Shown here piece after piece: positions 26,158-34,710 of a stretch of DNA of 64,000 bases. Every line of letters begins with the position of its first letter. The stretch's first letter is position 1. The notes under the pieces were generated by a model. It searched no databases. It was not told the origin of the DNA and saw only the letters and a program-made list of their open reading frames with translations. A program made the translations under genes and the position numbers. The stretch lies in assembly GCF_008271745.1 (NCBI RefSeq), contig NZ_VKKZ01000025.1, forward strand, positions 247,506 through 311,505, read 5' to 3'. This stretch comes from Rufibacter glacialis (GTDB taxonomy: Bacteria > Bacteroidota > Bacteroidia > Cytophagales > Hymenobacteraceae).

Positions 26158-27096
26158 ATGAAGAAAAATTGGGTCATCGCTATTCATGGAGGAGCAGAAA
26201 ACAAAAGCCGCGAGGAGATAGGCGAAGCCAAAGAGGCTGCCTACCGGCAGGGGCTAGACAACGCCCTGATGGCGGGCTGGCACGTGCTGGAGGCCGGAGG
26301 CAGTGCCGTTGATGCCGTGGAAGCAGCCGTGAGAAGTATGGAAAACAACCAGCTTTTCAATGCCGGGCGCGGCGGCAGCCTTACCAAAGACGAGAGCATT
26401 GAGTTTGATGCCGCCATCATGGACGGGAAAAACATGCAAGCCGGGTCTGTGTCTGGGGTAAAGCACGTGAAGCACCCCATTACCCTGGCCAAAACCATCA
26501 TGCTCCACTCCCCCCATGTGCTGCTCACCAGCGTGGGTGCCGAAAAGTTTGCCCGGGAACAGGAACTGGAGATGAGAGGCGAGGACTACTTCAAAACCGA
26601 AGAAAAGATAAAGTCCCTTAAAAAGGCGCAGAAGAAGGAAAAAGAGGAATTACAGAAGGACACGGTGGGCGCGGTGGCCCTGGACATGCACGGCAACCTG
26701 GCCGCAGCCACCTCTACCGGCGGCCTGGAGAACCAATACCCGGGCCGCGTGGGCGATTCGCCTATCATTGGGGCTGGCACCTACGCCAACAACGAGGTCT
26801 GCGCCGTCTCCTGCACCGGCGACGGCGAGGGCATCATGCGTGCCAATGTGGCCCATGAGGTGTACGCGCTCATGAAATACAAAGGCCTGGCCCTCCAGGA
26901 AGCCGCGCAACAAGCCATGGAAGTGTACAAAGACCGCATTGAAGGTGACCGCAACTTCATTGCCCTGGACCCCGAAGGCAACGTAGAGTTCAGCTTTGAG
27001 ACCAGCCTCATGTTCAGGGCCTGCAAGAAAGCCCACGATCCCACTTACCTGGCCATCTGGAAAGACGAAGAAGGCAACTGGGAAAGGGAAGACTGA
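26158..27096 (+). CDS. Isoaspartyl peptidase/L-asparaginase (Ntn hydrolase), copy 1
   Basis: 312 residues, the usual length. These enzymes hydrolyse isoaspartyl dipeptides and asparagine after autocleavage that frees a Thr nucleophile. Here the cleavage site is DTVGAVALD with Thr169. Other family motifs are IHGGA, LFNAGRGG, FDAAIMDG and GRVGDSPIIGAGTYA. The linker before the nucleophile is highly charged (KSLKKAQKKEKEELQ), as normal for the released segment. No signal peptide is visible, so it is probably cytoplasmic. A second paralogue follows 229 bp downstream. Confidence 0.94.
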   Translation: MKKNWVIAIHGGAENKSREEIGEAKEAAYRQGLDNALMAGWHVLEAGGSAVDAVEAAVRSMENNQLFNAGRGGSLTKDESIEFDAAIMDGKNMQAGSVSGVKHVKHPITLAKTIMLHSPHVLLTSVGAEKFAREQELEMRGEDYFKTEEKIKSLKKAQKKEKEELQKDTVGAVALDMHGNLAAATSTGGLENQYPGRVGDSPIIGAGTYANNEVCAVSCTGDGEGIMRANVAHEVYALMKYKGLALQEAAQQAMEVYKDRIEGDRNFIALDPEGNVEFSFETSLMFRACKKAHDPTYLAIWKDEEGNWERED

Positions 27097-27290
27097 TCTA
27101 CCTTCCCAACTTAAATGATAAGGGCTGTTTGAGGCTTTAGAAGACCAGTCAGGGGAAACTGATCCTGGTAAAGAGAGGGGGAAATCAAATAACCGCTCTT
27201 TTTCCCCTTTTCCTATAAAATAGACCGAAAACATCTGGAAACCCGCCCCCTTCCTACTCAGGGGAAGGTTTTAAAACGAAGGCAAAGCTG

Positions 27291-27298
27291 TACCTTGG
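27291..27298 (+). promoter_or_regulatory. Near-consensus -7 box before the second isoaspartyl peptidase gene
   Basis: TACCTTGG differs from TAnnTTTG by one position and lies 27 bp upstream of the start codon, suggesting the second copy has its own promoter. Confidence 0.35.
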
Positions 27299-27325
27299 CC
27301 TCAGAAAAAACATCCCGTCTAGCCA

Positions 27326-28279
27326 ATGGAACAACCCTCCCTCTCTACCCCTTCTAACGCCACCATACTGGTGCACGGTGGCTGTGGCAATGTCTACCCA
27401 AGGCCTATGGCTCCGGAAAGAAGAGCCGCCTATGAGGCAACGCTCCTGCAAGCGGCCCAGGCTGGGTTTGAGGTTTTGCAGGCGGGAAAAAGCAGCGTAG
27501 AGGCCGTTGAGGTCAGCATTAAGGTTTTGGAAGATTCTCCCCTCTTCAACGCGGCGCACGGCGCTGTTTTCTCCAATGACGGGGGCGTTGAGCTGGATGC
27601 TTCCATCATGGACGGCGCCGCCTTTCTGGCCGGAGCCGTGGCGGGGGTGAAAACCATCAGGAACCCTATCTCCGCCGCCCGCCAGGTAATGGAAGCGTCG
27701 GCGCATGTGATGCTGGTGGGTACCGGAGCCGAGGCTTTTGCCGAAACCGTAGGTCTGGAATTGGTTTCTCCCGCGTACTTTGAAACCGAGGAACGCCGGG
27801 CCCAGATACGGCAGGTCAAGGAAGCCGAGGCGCAAGGCCACCCCTTCCAAGAAACCAAGTTAGGAACGGTAGGCGCGGTAGCGCTGGACCAGCACGGGAA
27901 ACTGGCGGCGGGCACATCCACCGGCGGAATGCTGAACAAACGGTTCGGGCGGGTGGGTGATTCACCTATCATAGGGGCAGGCACGTACGCGAACCACATT
28001 TGCGCGGTTTCAGGCACGGGCCACGGCGAGTTCTTCATGCGCCACACCGTAGCACATGACATTGCCGCTTTAATGGAATACAAAGGCCTGACTGTGGAAC
28101 AGGCCGTGCAGGAAGTGATTCATGGAAAAGTGCACCAGGCGGGGGGCCAAGGCGGCGTGATTGTGCTGGATGTCCATGGCAACCCAGGCATTACCTACAG
28201 CACGCAGGGTATGTTCTGGGCCAGGATCTCTCCAGACGGGGCCCAGCAGGTACACGTAGACAACCTCGTCATAGAATAA
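27326..28279 (+). CDS. Isoaspartyl peptidase/L-asparaginase (Ntn hydrolase), copy 2
   Basis: 317 residues. Same family as the preceding gene, with the nucleophile Thr181 in GTVGAVALD and conserved DASIMDG, FGRVGDSPIIGAGTYA and SGTGHGEFF. Differences near the N-terminal substrate side (LVHGGCGN and NAAHGAVFSNDG instead of NAGRGGSLTKDE) suggest changed specificity rather than a recent duplicate. It ends at the bidirectional-looking hairpin before the convergent gene. It may be transcribed alone from the box 27 bp upstream. Confidence 0.93.
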   Translation: MEQPSLSTPSNATILVHGGCGNVYPRPMAPERRAAYEATLLQAAQAGFEVLQAGKSSVEAVEVSIKVLEDSPLFNAAHGAVFSNDGGVELDASIMDGAAFLAGAVAGVKTIRNPISAARQVMEASAHVMLVGTGAEAFAETVGLELVSPAYFETEERRAQIRQVKEAEAQGHPFQETKLGTVGAVALDQHGKLAAGTSTGGMLNKRFGRVGDSPIIGAGTYANHICAVSGTGHGEFFMRHTVAHDIAALMEYKGLTVEQAVQEVIHGKVHQAGGQGGVIVLDVHGNPGITYSTQGMFWARISPDGAQQVHVDNLVIE

Positions 28280-28313
28280 AGCCTGTGAAGGAAATGACCT
28301 TCCCACAAAAAAA

Positions 28314-28360
28314 CTCCCTGTTTACAGCCGATTTTGAAAAAATGGCCTGTAAACAGGGAG
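28314..28360 (-). terminator. Terminator hairpin between convergent genes
   Basis: Perfect 14-bp stem, CTCCCTGTTTACAG (28314-28327) and CTGTAAACAGGGAG (28347-28360). The T-run follows on the minus strand, so it mainly ends the winged-helix-like gene at 28389-28685, and may serve the peptidase gene too. Confidence 0.8.
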
Positions 28361-28388
28361 GAAGGTATGTATTGAAAACGGCTCTCGC

Positions 28389-28685
28389 CTAATAACTGTT
28401 TCTAGCGGATATACCTGAGCTGTTGAACAGGTACAAGGGGAGGCTGGGATTCAATGCTTCTTTTATGCCGGCTTTGGTGATATAGTAATACCGTACAATG
28501 GCCCGTACGCGGCTGCTCATGACGTACCCATGGGCTTCCAGGGTTTTGCAACAGGCGTGCACCTGTTCTAATGGAACTCCTGAGACCTCACATATAGCCT
28601 CTGGTGACACTGGTAAATGTACCGGCGATTTGTCCCCGCTAACCAACCTGTTAATTGCTTTCAGCACCTGCTCTTCCTTCTTCAT
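28389..28685 (-). CDS. Small winged-helix-like protein
   Basis: 98 residues. A helix-helix-turn-helix pattern (EAICEVSGVPLEQVHACCKTLEAHGYV) followed by two strands (RAIVRYYYITKAGIKEAL) fits a winged helix-turn-helix. It may be a small DNA-binding regulator, but I do not recognise the family. It has its own terminator. The 500 bp upstream hold no gene. Confidence 0.6.
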   Translation of the reverse strand: MKKEEQVLKAINRLVSGDKSPVHLPVSPEAICEVSGVPLEQVHACCKTLEAHGYVMSSRVRAIVRYYYITKAGIKEALNPSLPLYLFNSSGISARNSY

Positions 28686-29187
28686 ATCAACTTTCTTTGT
28701 GCTTGAATATCAACGCATAAAAATCCAAGGAGTTGTATAAATACGCTAAAAAACACTAAAAAAGACCGTACTTTTTCATAATCCCCAGAAAACCCCTCCC
28801 CACCAATAAACCCAATACCCCTTACCACTGGATGCAAACGCAAGGATTGGCTGGGGGTTTACCTCTGTTTTCGCAGAATGAGACACCTAACGACCTACCC
28901 CTTAGGGCTTGTGCCTTATTAGGAACTTGGATTATAAGAAGCGGAAGAACGCCTCCACCTTTCCCAAGCGGAGGCTGATGACGGATGGTTCTTCCTTTTC
29001 TAGAAGCGATAAGTGAAAACCGGTGGGGGTAGTAAAAGACCGAAAGGTGAGCCCATGCTCTTATGCGAAGAAACTGCCCGTTTTAAAAGAAAACAGGCTC
29101 TTAGCATCAGATAGGTCATTGGGGAAAAGGGCGATGGCACTGGTGGCTGGGGGCCGCTTAAGAATTAAGCTTCCTGAAACGGGATGA
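28686..29187. other. Intergenic region with no recognised gene
   Basis: About 500 bp between two minus-strand genes. All frames are broken and I see no strong hairpin. It must contain the promoter of the winged-helix-like gene. Confidence 0.5.
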
Positions 29188-29697
29188 TCAGGTAGTACCC
29201 TGCTCAATATTATCCATTACCACAGAGGCTAGGTTTTCCAGCACCCGTCGGTCCGCCTCAGAGAACTCCCTGGGTTCAGTGTCTATCAGGCAGAGGGCGC
29301 CGATGTTGAAGCCATCTTTGGTTGTGAGCGGGGCAGCCGCGTAGAACCGTAGCCCCATGCCACCCGTCACCATGGGGTTGGCCAACAGGCAAGGCTCTTG
29401 CAAGGCGTTCTGGAACACGGTGGCCTCTTCCCGAAGTACCGCCAGGGAACAGAGGCTGGTTCCCCGGGGCACGGGCGAAGTGGTTTCCATGCCTGCGCTG
29501 CCTTTGGTATACACATATTCGCTTTCTACCAGATTAACCAAGGCAATGGGCACGTTGAACATGCGCGCGGCCATGCTGGCAATGTGCTTAAAGGGCCCTT
29601 CTTCTTGATGGGTGTCCAGGACAGGAAGGCTGCGCAGCTTCGCCAGCCTCTCTTCTTCATTGGGTGGGATGATGGGCATCCCGAAGGTGTTCTCCAT
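29188..29697 (-). CDS. GAF-domain sensor protein
   Basis: 169 residues, essentially a lone GAF domain: LPVLDTHQEEGPFKHIASMAARMFNVPIALVNLVE, then RGTSLCSLAVL, then GLRFYAAAPLTTKDGFNIGALCLID and a closing helix. It resembles the N-terminal GAF of bacterial kinases and cyclases, with a single Cys in SLCS that in some relatives binds a ligand or senses redox state. No output domain is attached, so it would work with a partner, plausibly one of the kinases of this locus. The ATG at 29697 was preferred to a TTG 14 codons upstream. Confidence 0.85.
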   Translation of the reverse strand: MENTFGMPIIPPNEEERLAKLRSLPVLDTHQEEGPFKHIASMAARMFNVPIALVNLVESEYVYTKGSAGMETTSPVPRGTSLCSLAVLREEATVFQNALQEPCLLANPMVTGGMGLRFYAAAPLTTKDGFNIGALCLIDTEPREFSEADRRVLENLASVVMDNIEQGTT

Positions 29698-30333
29698 TTT
29701 AAATGGTGCAGGGGAAAAAGGTGTTGCCCCTTCAAGCAAGTGTACCTGCTTGGCTCTTTAATTGTTTCATAAAATAGTACAAAGGTGCTTCTGAATTCCA
29801 GCGGGTGAGCAAGAAGTGCCCAACCCATCACCCACACCTACTTCTACCTTCAGGGATTAGAGCCATGGCCCGGAGATACGTTTGAAACCCTCTGATTCTC
29901 CCCAGAAAAGGCCTAGGGAGAACCGGGAAGCTTATTGCCCTGAAAAAGGCTCGCTGATGGGCGTTAATTGAGCTTTGCAAGGCCCTCTCCTTCGTACCCC
30001 GGCTCCTGTCAGGTTAGAGTGCCGAAGTGTCTTTTTTGTCTTGTTGTATGCCCGCAAAGAAACGGACCTCCTGTACATGAGCCGGACACCATCAAGTCCA
30101 GGATGATACTAGGAAAGGAACTCCGCGGCCTAGAATCAAAACGGTCTTTGTTATTTAAGCAATCAGTTTTTGGAGCTGCTTTTATAAAAAGGCGCCGAAA
30201 AAGGGTGGCACAACGGCTCAGGAACCCAGCTAACTGTACGCCGCGGGAAACGCGAAAAGAGCAAAGACCTCTAACGCTCATAAATAGCAGTTTTCAGCCC
30301 TTTTTACCATAAACAGCCTTAAAACAACCTGCC
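29698..30333. other. Intergenic region with no recognised gene
   Basis: About 640 bp. Short frames exist on both strands but none has a family-like sequence, a start signal or neighbours that would support it. A one-base variant of the -7 box (CACCTTTG on the minus strand, 29786-29779) lies upstream of the GAF gene. Confidence 0.5.
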
Positions 30334-31374
30334 TCAGCCTACCTCCCTTTCTTCTGAGCCGAAACGGTTTTGCGCGTTGGCATTGGACATAAGCAGTTGC
30401 CTGATGCGGGCAATATGCACCTTCAGCTCGTTCGCCCGTTCCTCCTGCGACTCTGACCAATGGAAATGGCCTTTTCTCCGGTCTTGTTCGGCCATGGCGC
30501 TGAGCATGGTGCGGCGTTCTTCCAGCATGCGCAGGGCAATCCAGAGGGTTTCCTCAATGGATTCCACGTTGGCGTTCAGAAAGGCTTCTGGGGTAAAGGC
30601 GTGGCCCGCGTGGCACCGGAAATGGTTCACATGCCCTTTTTTCACTTCCCAAAGGGCGCCCCCGCACGAAGGACAGGAATAGGGCGCGCGCGCCCCCAGC
30701 AGTTCCGTGTCCTCAATCTCCCCGGCCTCCAGCATGAGGCGTTCGGCAATGCCCGCCTCATACGTAATGTCTTCGGGGACCTCGGCGGTGGCCGAAGCAG
30801 GCACGAACACCAGTTCCTGGAGCAACTCCCCCATCTCGGCTACCGGCACCACATAATCTACCTCTATCTCATTCAAGACACTCTGCGGCATGTCTGGGTA
30901 TTCAGCGTCTTCGGGCTTCTGCACCAGGGTGATGCCGCCGCTGCGCTTGATCATCTCCATGCCTACGGTTCCGTCTTGCAGCATGCCGGTTAACACAATG
31001 CCTATCACCCGCGGGCCATACGCCGCCGCCGCTGACCGGAACAAAGGATCAATGGCTGGTCGGAACAGGTTCTCGCGGGGGCCTTTGGTCACCAGCATCT
31101 TGCCTTTCTGCAGGAGCAGGTGGCAGTCCTGCGGCACAAAGTACACCTTGCCTTGTTCCATGACCTGTTCATGCTGGGCTACCTGACACTCCATTTGGGC
31201 GGATTTGTTGAGACGGTCTACCAAGTTCTGGGCGCAGGAGTCGCGGGCAAGGTGCTGCACGATGAAGATAGACGCAGGCAAGTTGGCGGGCAGTTGCTCC
31301 ATAAGGGTACAAAGCACCACCATGCCACCGGCCGAAGTCCCTATCACAATGATATCATGGTGCGGAAGTTTCAT
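30334..31374 (-). CDS. Stand-alone CheB-type methylesterase with zinc-ribbon-like tail
   Basis: 346 residues. The CheB catalytic triad is Ser14 (GTSAGG), His41 (VQHL) and Asp134 (GMLQDGT). There is no receiver domain. After the catalytic domain (to about 195) comes a Cys/His-rich module, CPSCGG with HFRCHAGHAF, probably binding zinc, then a helix (ETLWIALRMLEERRTML). Such CheB proteins act outside chemotaxis in many Bacteroidota. It is divergent from the CheB-CheR fusion gene, and no chemoreceptor gene is in the window, so its substrate is unclear. Confidence 0.88.
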   Translation of the reverse strand: MKLPHHDIIVIGTSAGGMVVLCTLMEQLPANLPASIFIVQHLARDSCAQNLVDRLNKSAQMECQVAQHEQVMEQGKVYFVPQDCHLLLQKGKMLVTKGPRENLFRPAIDPLFRSAAAAYGPRVIGIVLTGMLQDGTVGMEMIKRSGGITLVQKPEDAEYPDMPQSVLNEIEVDYVVPVAEMGELLQELVFVPASATAEVPEDITYEAGIAERLMLEAGEIEDTELLGARAPYSCPSCGGALWEVKKGHVNHFRCHAGHAFTPEAFLNANVESIEETLWIALRMLEERRTMLSAMAEQDRRKGHFHWSESQEERANELKVHIARIRQLLMSNANAQNRFGSEEREVG

Positions 31375-31682
31375 AAAAAGCAGGGTTGGGGAACTAGTAC
31401 TTACGCACCAGTGGGCAAAAAGTCCGGTTTAAGCGGTAGTAAGGCGTGGTTCTTAAGCTGTAGCCCTTCTTTCTGCAATGGTCCGTATAAATGCGGTTAA
31501 TCAGTTCTGGACCGCTTTTTCACCAAGAGTATAGGGTAATTATTGTACCTTGTTGAGTTGGTGGCATGGCCCCTGCAACGCCCGAAAGCCCCGGCAGGAA
31601 ACCCACCCTCCTGGCACTGCTGTCTGGCAGGGCAACGCCCTCCTGCCCAAAGACACGGCGCCCCGTTTTACGTACAACTTAT
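31375..31682. promoter_or_regulatory. Divergent promoter region between cheB and the CheB-CheR fusion
   Basis: No gene. TACCTTGT at 31546-31553 is one base from the -7 consensus on the plus strand. If this is used, the ATG at 31566 would be almost leaderless and that at 31683 would have a leader of about 120 nt, so the fusion gene's start remains open. Confidence 0.4.
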
Positions 31683-34664
31683 ATGGAGATAACACAAATA
31701 GAAAGGGTTGGGATACCCAATGCCCCGGCGCCTGCTGATCCCAAAAACAAAGGGTCAAAAGAGGTGAATAGCCCAGACAAACCCAACCTTGATTTCCAGA
31801 TCGTAGGCCTGGGCGGATCAGCTGGTTCTCTTGAGGGGTTTGAGATTTTCTTTCAGCACTTACCCCCGGCCACTGGCATGGCCTACGTGGTGGTTCCGCA
31901 CCTGGACCCTACCCAGAAAGGCATGATGACCGAGATCATCAGGCGCTACACCTCGTTGCCCGTACTGGAGATCAAAGACGGCCTCAAGGTAGAGCCAGAC
32001 CACGTGTACGTAGTTCCCTCTAACAAAGAGACGGCGCTGGAACGGAGCCACTTCAAACTGGTGTCGCCGGAGCAACCCAACGGCCAGCGCATGCCCATTG
32101 ACTTCTTTTTCCAGAGCCTGGCGGTCAACCGCCGGGAGCACGCCATTGGGGTGGTTCTCTCCGGCATGGGCGCAGACGGCACCCTGGGTCTGAAGATGAT
32201 CATGGAGAACTTTGGCATGGTGATGGTGCAGGACCCAGACACCGCCCGGTTTGACGCCATGCCGCGCAACGCCATTACCTCTGAGTTTGTAGACCATATC
32301 TTGCCGGTAGACCAAATGCCAGAGAAACTGCTGGCCTACGCCAACATGCCGCCTATCAAAGGCAAGCACCTGGTAGAGGCGCACAAGTCTACCCAAATGC
32401 TGCAGAAGATTTTCACGCTCATCCGCAACAAGACCGGGCATGATTTCTCGCTGTACAAACGCAACACCATCTTCCGGCGTATTGAACGCCGCATGAACAG
32501 CCACCAGATCCTGCAGTTCTCAGAGTACGTGCGGTTTCTGCAGGAAGACCCCCAGGAGGTGGAGGCGCTCTTCAAGGAACTGCTCATTGGCGTGACCAAA
32601 TTCTTCAGAGACGCGGAGGCGTTCTCGCTTCTGGAAGAGAAGTACCTGCCGGAGGTGGTGCAGACCAAGAAAGACGGCGACTATCTACGCGCCTGGGTGG
32701 CCGGTTGCTCTACCGGTGAAGAAGCCTACACCGTGGCCATGCTCCTGCAGGAAGCCATGGACAAGGCGGGCCTGCACCTGAAGATCCAGGTCTTTGCCAC
32801 TGATATTGACCCAGAGGCCATTGAACGGGCCCGCGCCGCCTGCTACTTAGATAACATCACCGCCGATGTGTCACCCGAGCGCCTGCGGCGGTTCTTCAAC
32901 AAGGTAGACAACCACTACCACGTCAAGAAGGAACTGCGGGAGATGGTGGTTTTTGCCGTGCACAACCTTAACCGTGATGCACCTTTCACCAAACTGGATC
33001 TGCTCACCTGCCGCAACCTGTTGATTTACCTTTCCGCGGAGCTGCAGAAAAAGCTGTTCCCCGTGTTCCACTATTCGCTCAACCCCAATGGGCTGCTGTT
33101 CCTGGGTTCGTCAGAGACCCTATCCGGCTTTCCAGACATGTTTACTACCCTTGATACCAAATGGAAGATTTCAAGGCGGGCAGAAACCACCGTTCCTCTC
33201 ATGCGCCTGGCTGAGTTCCCGTTTACCTTTACCTCCTTTGAGACCGTGAAACCACACCCAGAGCCCCCCACCGCCATTAAGAAAGAAACCAACATGGGAA
33301 CCGTGGTCCAGCGCATGATGCTGCAGCATTTTGCCCCCGCGGCACTCATCATCAACCCCAAAGGAGACATCTTCTACATACACGGGCGCACGGGCAAGTA
33401 CCTGGAACCCGCTCAAGGCCAAGCCAACCTCAATGTGTTTGACATGGCGCGCGAAGGGCTCACCTTTGAACTGAACAACCTGGTAAGCCGGGCCGCGGTC
33501 TTGAAGGAACCCGTGAAGGCCGATAACCTGCAGGTGAAGACAGACCACGGCCTGCAGTACGTGAAGCTGTCGGTGACCCCCTTGCAAGAGCCGGCCCAGC
33601 TGAAAGACCTGCTCATGGTGGCGTTTGAAGACATGCCCCCGCCCAAACCCCGCAAAAACCGCAAAGAAACGGCAGAAGAAGCCTCTAAAAAAGATGAGCG
33701 CATTGCGGAACTGGAAAAAGAACTGCTGTACACTAAGCAACGGCTGCAAACCACCATTGAAGAGATGAATTCCTCTTTAGAGGAGCTCAAATCCACCAAT
33801 GAAGAGCTACAGTCGGCTAATGAGGAGCTGCAAAGCACCAATGAGGAGTCCATGACCAATAAAGAGGAGATGCAGTCGCTGAACGAGGAGCTCATGACCA
33901 TCAACCTCCAGTTCCAGACCAAGGCTGAGGAACTCACCAACTCCAACAATGACATGAAGAACCTGTTGGACAGCACCGAGATTGCCACTATCTTCCTGGA
34001 CAACAACCTCAACATCAAGAACTTCACCCCACAGGCCACCCAGATCTTCAACCTGATCAGGGCTGACGTAGGCCGGTCCATCACGCACATTGCCTCTAAC
34101 CTCAGGTACCAGAACATTGCTGATGACGTGCGGGAGGTACTAGACCGGCTGCGCAGCAAAGAAGTGCACCTCCAAACCGCAGACGGGCAGCAGTGGTACT
34201 CCATGCGCGTGCTCCCCTACCGCACCGCCGACAACTTCATAGACGGCGCCGTGGTTACCTTTACCAACATCACCAACTTCAAGAACCTGGAAGCCAGCGT
34301 GGCCGCTACCAGCCTCTACGCCGCCAACATCATTGATGTCATTCAACAACCGCTGGTAGTGCTAGACGGGCAACTGCGCGTGGAGTGCGCCAGCAACGCC
34401 TTCGCCCAAACGTTTCAGCTGATCCCAGAACAATTGAAGGGCCAGTGGCTCTACCACCTGGGCAACGGCCAATGGGACATCCCCGTGCTGAGGGAACTCA
34501 TGGACCGGGTGCTGCTGGAGGGCATTGAAGCCAAAGACGAGGTGTGGGAACATGAATTCCCGGTGCTGGGTTACCGGCGCATCATCCTGAACACCCGCCG
34601 GGTGGAACAAACGGAGAGCAAGCCTTTCAAGATCTTACTGGCCATGGAGGTTTTTGAGAGGTGA
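31683..34664 (+). CDS. CheB-CheR-PAS fusion signalling protein
   Basis: 993 residues from the ATG at 31683 (the frame also allows an ATG at 31566). CheB domain first, with Ser46 (GGSAGS), His73 (VPHLDP) and Asp165 (GMGADGT). A CheR methyltransferase follows (about 235-500: helical YKRNTIFRRIERRM, SAM-binding AGCSTGEEAYT, ATDIDPEA, DLLTCRNLLIYL). A coiled coil of NEELQS-type heptads (about 665-745) leads to two PAS domains. No kinase domain is attached; the multi-PAS kinase encoded 46 bp downstream is the probable partner. Proteins like this methylate and demethylate unknown targets in one chain. Confidence 0.93.
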   Translation: MEITQIERVGIPNAPAPADPKNKGSKEVNSPDKPNLDFQIVGLGGSAGSLEGFEIFFQHLPPATGMAYVVVPHLDPTQKGMMTEIIRRYTSLPVLEIKDGLKVEPDHVYVVPSNKETALERSHFKLVSPEQPNGQRMPIDFFFQSLAVNRREHAIGVVLSGMGADGTLGLKMIMENFGMVMVQDPDTARFDAMPRNAITSEFVDHILPVDQMPEKLLAYANMPPIKGKHLVEAHKSTQMLQKIFTLIRNKTGHDFSLYKRNTIFRRIERRMNSHQILQFSEYVRFLQEDPQEVEALFKELLIGVTKFFRDAEAFSLLEEKYLPEVVQTKKDGDYLRAWVAGCSTGEEAYTVAMLLQEAMDKAGLHLKIQVFATDIDPEAIERARAACYLDNITADVSPERLRRFFNKVDNHYHVKKELREMVVFAVHNLNRDAPFTKLDLLTCRNLLIYLSAELQKKLFPVFHYSLNPNGLLFLGSSETLSGFPDMFTTLDTKWKISRRAETTVPLMRLAEFPFTFTSFETVKPHPEPPTAIKKETNMGTVVQRMMLQHFAPAALIINPKGDIFYIHGRTGKYLEPAQGQANLNVFDMAREGLTFELNNLVSRAAVLKEPVKADNLQVKTDHGLQYVKLSVTPLQEPAQLKDLLMVAFEDMPPPKPRKNRKETAEEASKKDERIAELEKELLYTKQRLQTTIEEMNSSLEELKSTNEELQSANEELQSTNEESMTNKEEMQSLNEELMTINLQFQTKAEELTNSNNDMKNLLDSTEIATIFLDNNLNIKNFTPQATQIFNLIRADVGRSITHIASNLRYQNIADDVREVLDRLRSKEVHLQTADGQQWYSMRVLPYRTADNFIDGAVVTFTNITNFKNLEASVAATSLYAANIIDVIQQPLVVLDGQLRVECASNAFAQTFQLIPEQLKGQWLYHLGNGQWDIPVLRELMDRVLLEGIEAKDEVWEHEFPVLGYRRIILNTRRVEQTESKPFKILLAMEVFER

Positions 34665-34710
34665 CAGGCAAAGAAGAATTTACGGCAATAGCCCTTGAAC
34701 GCATTCCTTT

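Noticed and set aside
30009..30281. 90-codon minus-strand frame
   Set aside because: Cys/Arg-rich, random-looking; no start signal or family resemblance.
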